A DNA stretch of 64,000 nt, from the NCBI RefSeq assembly GCF_003626595.1, contig NZ_RBAK01000007.1:248001-312000 (forward strand), written 5' to 3'. The translations under genes were made by a program, and so were the position numbers. Within the stretch, counting starts at the first letter, position 1; each line of letters opens with the position of its first letter. Source of the DNA: Micromonospora endolithica. GTDB taxonomy: Bacteria > Actinomycetota > Actinomycetes > Mycobacteriales > Micromonosporaceae. The notes below the pieces were generated by a model. That model ran no database searches. It saw only the letters and a program-made list of their open reading frames with translations, and had not been told where the DNA came from. This document shows, in pieces, positions 58,335 through 64,000 of the stretch.

Positions 58335-59975
58335 ATGCGCGGGAAATTCCTGAAGGTGGCGGTCGCGGCGACCGCCACCACCATGTTGGCCACCGCTTGC
58401 AGCGGTGGCGGCAATGACTCGTCGGACGACGCGGCCGGCCAGGCTGGCGGCGAACTCCGTATCTACAACGCGGAGCCGGCGTTCCTGCTGCCCTCCGCCG
58501 GCGACGACGAGCCGTCGCTGTACGTGATCCGCCAGCTCTACAGCCAGCTGGTCAAGTACAACGCCGAGACCGGCGCGCCGGAGAACGACCTGGCCGAGTC
58601 GATCGAGTCGACCGACCAGAAGCTCTGGACGATCAAGGTCAAGAGCGGCTACACCTTCGACAACGGTGAGCCGGTCAACGCCGACGCGTTCATCCGGGCG
58701 TGGAACTTCGCGGCCTACAGCCCGAACGGCCAGAACAACGGCTACTTCATGAAGAAGATCGCCGGCTTCAAGGACCTCCAGTCCACGGACCCGGACGGCG
58801 ACGGCCCGAAGAAGGCGCCCGAGCCGAAGGCCAAGGAGCTGTCCGGCCTGAAGAAGGTCGACGACCTGACCTTCACCGTCGAGCTGGACACGCCCTTCTC
58901 CGGCTTCCCGACCACCATCGGCTACCCGGGCTTCTCCCCGATGGCCAAGGCGTGCGTCGACGACTCGGAGAAGTGCAACGAGACCCCGATCGGTAACGGC
59001 CGTTACAAGATCGAGGGCAGCTGGCAGCACAACGTCGGCATCAACCTGGTCCGCAGCGACACCTACAAGGGTGAGCCGGGCAAGGCCGACAAGCTGACCT
59101 ACCGGATCTTCGCCGACGTCGACGCCGCGTACGCGTCGTTCCAGTCCGGCGAGCTGGACGTCATGTACACGCTGCCGCCGGCGCGTTACAAGGAGGCGAA
59201 GAGCCAGTACGGCGACCGCCTCTTCGAGCTGGCCGGTGACAGCCTGACCTACGTCGGCATGCCGATCTACAACGACGCCTTCAAGAAGAAGGAGATCCGC
59301 CAGGCCCTCTCGCTGGCGATCGACCGGCAGTCGATCATCGACGCCGTCTTCGACGGTCGGCAGGCCCCGGCCACCGGCTTCATCGCGCCGTCCTTCCAGG
59401 GCGCCCGTGAGAACGTCTGCCAGTACTGCAAGAAGGACGTCGAGAAGGCCAAGGCGCTCCTGGCTGCGGCGGGTGGCTGGCCGGCCGGTCAGAAGCTCAC
59501 GCTCTGGGCGAACGCCGGTGCCGGCCACGACCAGTGGCTCCAGGCCGTGGGTGACCAGATCAAGGCCGCGCTCGGCATCGACTACGAGCTGAAGGTCAAC
59601 CTCCAGTTCGCGCAGTACCTGGAGACCGCGGACGCCAAGAAGTTCACCGGCCCGTTCCGTCTCGGCTGGGGCCCGGACTACCCGTACCTGGAGACCTTCC
59701 TCGCCCCGCTCTACAGCACCGGCGCGGACAGCAACAACTCCACGTACGCCAACCCGGAGTTCGACTCGCTGCTGACCCAGGGCGACGGCGCCAACTCGAT
59801 CGACGAGGCGATCCCCTTCTACCAGAAGGCTGAGGACCTCATCCTCGAAGACCTGCCGGTGCTCCCGATGTGGTGGCGCAAGGAAGCGGCCGTCTACAGC
59901 GAGAACGTCGACAAGTTCGTCTGGAACAAGGTCTCGGACGCCGACTACGGTTCAATCTCGCTGAAGCAGAACTGA
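58335..59975 (+). CDS. Peptide ABC transporter substrate-binding lipoprotein (OppA/DppA-like)
   Basis: 546 residues. Lipobox LATAC (Cys22) after a basic, hydrophobic signal. SBP_bac_5 fold with the family block around QALSLAIDRQSIID and the late PVLPMWWRKEAAVYSENV. ATG after GAGGAGG. First gene of the opp operon: binding protein, two permeases, two ATPases. By class it imports oligopeptides into the cytoplasm; specificity cannot be read from sequence. Two close Cys (VCQYCKK, about residues 359-362) may form a disulfide. Confidence 0.93.
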   Translation: MRGKFLKVAVAATATTMLATACSGGGNDSSDDAAGQAGGELRIYNAEPAFLLPSAGDDEPSLYVIRQLYSQLVKYNAETGAPENDLAESIESTDQKLWTIKVKSGYTFDNGEPVNADAFIRAWNFAAYSPNGQNNGYFMKKIAGFKDLQSTDPDGDGPKKAPEPKAKELSGLKKVDDLTFTVELDTPFSGFPTTIGYPGFSPMAKACVDDSEKCNETPIGNGRYKIEGSWQHNVGINLVRSDTYKGEPGKADKLTYRIFADVDAAYASFQSGELDVMYTLPPARYKEAKSQYGDRLFELAGDSLTYVGMPIYNDAFKKKEIRQALSLAIDRQSIIDAVFDGRQAPATGFIAPSFQGARENVCQYCKKDVEKAKALLAAAGGWPAGQKLTLWANAGAGHDQWLQAVGDQIKAALGIDYELKVNLQFAQYLETADAKKFTGPFRLGWGPDYPYLETFLAPLYSTGADSNNSTYANPEFDSLLTQGDGANSIDEAIPFYQKAEDLILEDLPVLPMWWRKEAAVYSENVDKFVWNKVSDADYGSISLKQN

Positions 59976-60005
59976 GCTTCGGCACTTCGGATCCAGCCGT
60001 AACAC

Positions 60006-60053
60006 GACGTGGCGGCAACGGTCTCCCCACCGGGTGATCGTTGCCGCCACGTC
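60006..60053 (+). terminator. Intercistronic 15-bp hairpin after the oppA gene
   Basis: A perfect 15-bp stem (60006-60020, 60039-60053) with an 18-nt loop, 30 nt after the binding-protein stop and 22 nt before the permease. Like the hairpin in the sugar operon, it probably attenuates transcription or protects the upstream mRNA. Confidence 0.65.
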
Positions 60054-60075
60054 AGCGCCGAGAGGAGACCCCGTC

Positions 60076-61089
60076 ATGGGGCGCTACGTCATCCGACGGT
60101 TGCTCCAGTTCATTCCCACCGTGCTGGGCACCATGTTCCTGCTCCACTACATCACCTCGCTGGCGATCCAGTTCAGCGGTAACCCGGTCCGCGCGATCTT
60201 CGGCGACCGGACCCCGCCGCCGGCGCTGCTCGCGGCCGTCACCGAACGGCTCGGCTACGGCGACCCCTGTCTGGATCAGAAGGGCAACCCCTGCTTCGGT
60301 CTGTTCCTGGACCGTATGCAGAAGATCTTCAGCCTCAATCCCGACTTCGGGGTGAACCTGCGGCTCCGGCCGGTCACCGAACTGGTGAGTGACGCGCTCC
60401 CCTACACGCTCAAGCTGCTGGTGATCGCGATCCTCTTCCAGTCGATCGTCGGCATCGCCGCGGGCGTGTGGGCGGGACTCCGCAGTGGCAGCTTCGCCGA
60501 CAACCTGGTGAAGATCAGCACGGTCTTCCTGATCTCGGTGCCGATCTTCGTGCTCGGCCTGGTCGTCCGGGAGTTCGTCGGGGTCAAGTTCGGCAACGTC
60601 CTGCGCGGGCAGGAGTGGATCCCCGAGGTCATCTCGCGGGGCGTCTTCAGTCCCGGCTTCAAGCCCGACTACCCACTGGCCAGCCTGATCATCCCGGGCA
60701 TGGTCCTCGGTGCCGTCTCGCTCGCCACCACCGCACGGCTCACCCGCACCAGCATCATGGAGAACCTGCGGGCCGACTACGTCCGGACCGCGCGGGCGAA
60801 GGGCCTGGCGAACAAGCGCGTCATCGGCGTGCACACCCTCCGCAACTCGCTGATCCCGGTGATCACCTTCATCGGCGTCGACATCGGCTCCTCGATGGCC
60901 GGCGCGGTCGTCACCGAGACCATCTTCAACGTGCCCGGCATCGGTCGGCTGGTGACACTCGCCGCCCGCACCGGCGAGTCCTCCGTGGTCATCGGCGTGG
61001 TGACGATGCTGGTCCTGGTCGTCCTGATCGCCAACCTGCTGGTCGACATCCTGTACGCCGTCCTCGACCCGAGGATCCGCTATGAGTGA
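60076..61089 (+). CDS. Oligopeptide ABC transporter permease OppB-like
   Basis: 337 residues, six predicted membrane helices. It starts MGRYVIRRLLQFIPTVLG, the classic OppB/DppB start, with the EAA loop around RADYVRTARAKGLANKRVI. An extracytoplasmic loop (about 45-95) is longer than in E. coli and contains two Cys. ATG after GAGAGGAGACC. It forms the heterodimeric channel with the next gene product. Confidence 0.93.
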   Translation: MGRYVIRRLLQFIPTVLGTMFLLHYITSLAIQFSGNPVRAIFGDRTPPPALLAAVTERLGYGDPCLDQKGNPCFGLFLDRMQKIFSLNPDFGVNLRLRPVTELVSDALPYTLKLLVIAILFQSIVGIAAGVWAGLRSGSFADNLVKISTVFLISVPIFVLGLVVREFVGVKFGNVLRGQEWIPEVISRGVFSPGFKPDYPLASLIIPGMVLGAVSLATTARLTRTSIMENLRADYVRTARAKGLANKRVIGVHTLRNSLIPVITFIGVDIGSSMAGAVVTETIFNVPGIGRLVTLAARTGESSVVIGVVTMLVLVVLIANLLVDILYAVLDPRIRYE

Positions 61090-61166
61090 CCGGAGCATGG
61101 TGAGTGACCGGCGGTGGGGGCAGGGTCTCCCGACCGCCGCAGGGCAGAGCGAAACGAGGTGTGGAC

Positions 61167-62108
61167 ATGAGTGACCTGACCAGCGCCGGCACCGCGATCG
61201 GCGGTGCCCCGGTGGGCGGCGACGGACCGGCGCCGGAGACCCCGGAGACCGGCGGCAAGGACCACAACGCGAGCCTGTGGGCGGACGCCCGGCGGCAGCT
61301 GGTCCGGGACCCGGTGTTCATGCTCTCCTTCCTCTATGTCCTCGTGGTCGGTTCGATGGCGGCGTTCCCGTCGCTGTGGACCAGCCAGGACCCGCGCGCC
61401 TGCAGCACCGACCGATCCCGGATCCCCCCGAGCGGGGACCACCCGTTCGGCTTCGACATCCTGGGCTGCGACTACTACTCGCACGCCATCTACGGCGCCC
61501 GTCCCTCGATGATCATCGCGATCATGGCCACCGGTGCGATGGTCCTGATCGGCGGTGGCCTGGGCCTGCTCGCCGGCTACTACGGCGGCTGGGTCGACAC
61601 CATCATCTCCCGGGTGATGGACATCTTCCTCTCGCTGCCGTTCCTGCTCGGCGCGATCGTGTTCCTCACCGTCATCAAGCGGCAGAACCCGTACACCATC
61701 GCCATGGTGCTGTTCCTGCTGACCTGGCCGGTCATCGCCCGGATCATCCGCGGCAGCGTGATCTCCGGGAAGGACCTGGACTACGTGCAGGCGGCGAGGG
61801 CGGTGGGCGCCGGCAACGGCCGCCTGATGTTCCGGCACATCCTGCCCAACGCGATCGCCCCGATGCTGGTCTACGCGACGATCGTGCTCGGCGCATTCGT
61901 CGCCGCGGAGGCCACGCTGACCTTCCTCGGCGTCGGCCTGCAGCCGCCCGCCCAGTCGTGGGGCATCATGATCTCGGTTCACCAGGTCTACTTCCTGGAG
62001 GACCCGTGGCTGCTGCTCTTCCCCTGCGGGCTGTTGGTCGGCACGGTGCTGTCCTTCATCCTCATGGGTGACGCCCTGCGTGACGCCCTCGACCCGAAGT
62101 TCCGGTGA
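61167..62108 (+). CDS. Oligopeptide ABC transporter permease OppC-like
   Basis: 313 residues. A Gly/Pro-rich N-terminal tail (1-35), an OppC_N segment (WADARRQLVRDPVFMLS), then a BPD_transp_1 domain with six helices; the EAA loop is around DYVQAARAVGAGNGRLM and ends GDALRDALDPKFR. A 77-nt gap follows oppB. The ATG at 61167 is favoured by the AGGTG stretch upstream; the frame is open further upstream without homology. The stop overlaps the next start. Confidence 0.92.
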   Translation: MSDLTSAGTAIGGAPVGGDGPAPETPETGGKDHNASLWADARRQLVRDPVFMLSFLYVLVVGSMAAFPSLWTSQDPRACSTDRSRIPPSGDHPFGFDILGCDYYSHAIYGARPSMIIAIMATGAMVLIGGGLGLLAGYYGGWVDTIISRVMDIFLSLPFLLGAIVFLTVIKRQNPYTIAMVLFLLTWPVIARIIRGSVISGKDLDYVQAARAVGAGNGRLMFRHILPNAIAPMLVYATIVLGAFVAAEATLTFLGVGLQPPAQSWGIMISVHQVYFLEDPWLLLFPCGLLVGTVLSFILMGDALRDALDPKFR

Positions 62109-63151
62109 GCGCCATGAGCACTGATGTGAACGTCAAGATGGACGCCATTCCCGGCCTCGACCCGAACGCCATGCCGCTGCAGGTGAAGGACCTCCACGTG
62201 GAGTTCCGGACCCGCAACGGCATCGCCCACGCGGTCAACGGTGTCAGCTTCGACCTGCAACCAGGCGAGACCCGAGCGATCCTCGGTGAGTCCGGCTGCG
62301 GCAAGAGCGTCACCGCCCAGGCCATCATGGGCATCCTGGACACCCCGCCCGGGTTCGTCACCGGCGGTGAGATCCTCTACCGCGGTGTCGACCTGCTCAA
62401 GCTGCCCGAGGCGCAGCGCCGCAAGGTACGTGCGAACAAGATCGCCATGATCTTCCAGGACGCGCTCTCCGCGCTGAACCCGGTCTTCACCGTCGGGTTC
62501 CAGCTCGGTGAGCTGTTCCGCAAGCACCGGGGCATGTCCCGCAAGGACGCCAAGGCCCGCTCGATCGAGCTGCTCGACCTGGTCAAGATCCCGGCGGCCC
62601 GGCAGCGGGTGAACGAGTACCCGCACCAGTTCTCCGGTGGCATGCGGCAGCGCGTGATGATCGCGATGGCGCTCGCCCTCGACCCCGAGGTGCTGATCGC
62701 CGACGAGCCGACCACCGCGCTGGACGTCACCGTGCAGGCGCAGATCATGGCGCTGCTGGCCGAACTCCAGCGGGAACGGAACATGAGCCTGGTGCTGATC
62801 ACGCACGACATGGGCGTGGTCGCGGACGTCGCGGACCGGATCTCGGTGATGTACGCCGGTCGGGTCATCGAGGAGGCGCCGGTCAACGACATCTACGCCA
62901 GCCCGGCCCACCCGTACACCAAGGGCCTGCTGGAGTCGATTCCGCGACTGGACCTCAAGGGCCAGGAGCTGAGCGCCATCAAGGGGCTGCCGCCGGTGCT
63001 GACGAACATCCCCCGGGGATGCGCGTTCAACCCGCGGTGCCGTTACGCGCAGGACGTCTGCCGCCACGACCCGCCGGTGCCGCTGTACCAGGTGTCGTCG
63101 GCCCGGACCGCGGCCTGCCACTTCTGGAAGGAGGTCAAGGGCGATGAGTGA
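62105..63151 (+). CDS. Oligopeptide ABC transporter ATPase OppD-like
   Basis: 348 residues. Walker A GESGCGKSV, signature QFSGGMRQR, Walker B VLIADEPTTALD, and the C-terminal oligo_HPY domain with Cys (GCAFNPRCRYAQDVC), which in related transporters can bind an Fe-S cluster. GTG start overlaps the oppC stop; an ATG 9 nt later is an alternative. It overlaps oppF by 8 nt. Confidence 0.94.
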   Translation: MSAMSTDVNVKMDAIPGLDPNAMPLQVKDLHVEFRTRNGIAHAVNGVSFDLQPGETRAILGESGCGKSVTAQAIMGILDTPPGFVTGGEILYRGVDLLKLPEAQRRKVRANKIAMIFQDALSALNPVFTVGFQLGELFRKHRGMSRKDAKARSIELLDLVKIPAARQRVNEYPHQFSGGMRQRVMIAMALALDPEVLIADEPTTALDVTVQAQIMALLAELQRERNMSLVLITHDMGVVADVADRISVMYAGRVIEEAPVNDIYASPAHPYTKGLLESIPRLDLKGQELSAIKGLPPVLTNIPRGCAFNPRCRYAQDVCRHDPPVPLYQVSSARTAACHFWKEVKGDE

Positions 63152-64000
63152 CTACGTACTGGAAACCCGTGACCTGGTGAAGCACTTCCCCCTCAGCCAG
63201 GGGATCGTCTTCAAGAAGCAGGTCGGCGCGGTCCGCGCGGTGGACGGGATCAACCTGCAGCTGCGCCGGGGCGAGACCCTCGGCATCGTCGGGGAGTCCG
63301 GCTGCGGCAAGTCCACGCTGGCCCGCATGCTGGTCGGCCTGGAGACGCCGACCTCCGGCGACCTGTTCGTCCAGGGCAAGAACATGGCGAAGATGGGCGG
63401 CGCCGAGCGGCGTCGCGGCCGGCGCAACATCCAGCTGGTCATGCAGGATCCGTACACCTCGCTGAACCCCCGGATGACCGTCGGCGACATCGTCGGCGAG
63501 CCGTTCGAGGTACACACCGATGTGCTGCCGCGCGACAAGCGGCGGGCGCGGGTGCAGGAACTGCTGGCGCTGGTCGGTCTCAACCCCGACCACATCAACC
63601 GGTACCCGCACCAGTTCTCCGGCGGCCAGCGGCAGCGGATCGGCATCGCCCGGGCGCTCGCGCTGAACCCGGAGATCATCCTCTGCGACGAGCCGGTCTC
63701 CGCACTGGACGTGTCCATCCAGGCGCAGGTGATCAACCTGCTGGAGAAGCTCCAGGACGAGCTGGGTCTGTCGTACATCTTCATCGCGCACGACCTGTCC
63801 GTGGTGCGGCACATCGCCGACCGGGTCGCCGTGATGTACCTCGGCAAGGTCGTGGAGATCGGCACCGAGGACGAGATCTACGAGAACCCGACCCACCCGT
63901 ACACCCAGGCGCTGCTCTCGGCGGTGCCGGTTCCGGACCCCAGGCTTCGCGGTCTGCGGGACCAGATCGTCCTGACCGGTGACGTGCCGTCGCCGGCGAA
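63144..64000 (+). CDS. Oligopeptide ABC transporter ATPase OppF-like (3' end beyond the window)
   Basis: 285 residues are visible, open at the right edge. Walker A GESGCGKST, signature QFSGGQRQR, Walker B IILCDEPVSALD, and the HPYTQALLSAVPVPDP block that starts the C-terminal oligo_HPY region. It starts with ATG overlapping the end of oppD (ATGAGTGA), after AGGAGGTCAAGG. It completes the Opp importer. Confidence 0.93.
   Translation, partial: MSDYVLETRDLVKHFPLSQGIVFKKQVGAVRAVDGINLQLRRGETLGIVGESGCGKSTLARMLVGLETPTSGDLFVQGKNMAKMGGAERRRGRRNIQLVMQDPYTSLNPRMTVGDIVGEPFEVHTDVLPRDKRRARVQELLALVGLNPDHINRYPHQFSGGQRQRIGIARALALNPEIILCDEPVSALDVSIQAQVINLLEKLQDELGLSYIFIAHDLSVVRHIADRVAVMYLGKVVEIGTEDEIYENPTHPYTQALLSAVPVPDPRLRGLRDQIVLTGDVPSPA

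Overview
The window is very GC-rich, with strong G/C bias at third codon positions, many GTG starts and WhiB, WXG100-like, DUF397 and DUF5753 proteins. This points to a filamentous actinomycete, most likely Micromonospora or a close relative in Micromonosporaceae (inference from gene content and protein style; not tested by search). I recognised no tRNA, rRNA, CRISPR array, insertion sequence or prophage. The gene order partly matches the Mycobacterium tuberculosis block from guaA to glmS (guaA, choD, guaB3, guaB2, whiB3, groEL1-groES, tsaD-rimI-tsaB-tsaE, alr, nnr, acpS, glmS), so the backbone is old core chromosome with accessory modules set into it.

Layout. 0-14 kb: a partial PLP aminotransferase, glmS, an ESX-like WXG100/DUF1023 pair, acpS, the NAD(P)HX repair enzyme, a PepSY protein, alr, a hydrolase and the t6A genes tsaE, tsaB, rimI and tsaD. 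The t6A run is interrupted by ung and an XRE regulator. 13.8-15.9 kb (minus): a polymorphic-toxin cassette made of a YbaB-like protein, a WXG100-like protein, a toxin with a C-terminal papain-fold (glutamine-deamidase type) domain and an Imm35/YrhB immunity protein. 16-25 kb: a Na+/H+ antiporter, a CopC-CopD copper protein, a DUF4142 protein and a xylose-type ABC operon ending in its ROK repressor. 25-34.5 kb: YbaK, a methyltransferase, an XRE/DUF397 pair, groES-groEL behind two CIRCE operators, a membrane molybdopterin enzyme, a WhiB3/WhiD-type regulator, an atypical LuxR-type regulator and DUF5319. 34.5-47.6 kb: guaB, guaB3, two M1 peptidase lipoproteins, an LCP protein, a ChoD-like GMC oxidoreductase, the rhodopsin cassette and guaA. 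47.6-57.6 kb: PspC proteins, two double-Nudix proteins, phosphatidylserine synthase and decarboxylase, and a PspC-type two-component system. 58.3-64 kb: an oligopeptide (Opp) ABC operon that runs off the end.

The most striking locus is 43.2-46.05 kb. A Brp/Blh carotene-cleaving dioxygenase (retinal synthesis) overlaps a rhodopsin whose helix-C motif is D-S-A, the xenorhodopsin signature. Divergent from them, 140 bp away, is a second rhodopsin with the N-D-Q motif and overall sequence of light-driven sodium pumps (KR2 type). One locus would therefore make retinal and two light-driven proteins of different classes, predicted to move Na+ outward and possibly H+ inward.

Other notable signals are: two 36-bp sites 21 kb apart with the same four-half-site architecture; a palindromic repeat that has entered three reading frames; several genes that look leaderless, with a TAGGxT box 6-8 nt before the start codon; and strong perfect hairpins right after both ABC substrate-binding genes.
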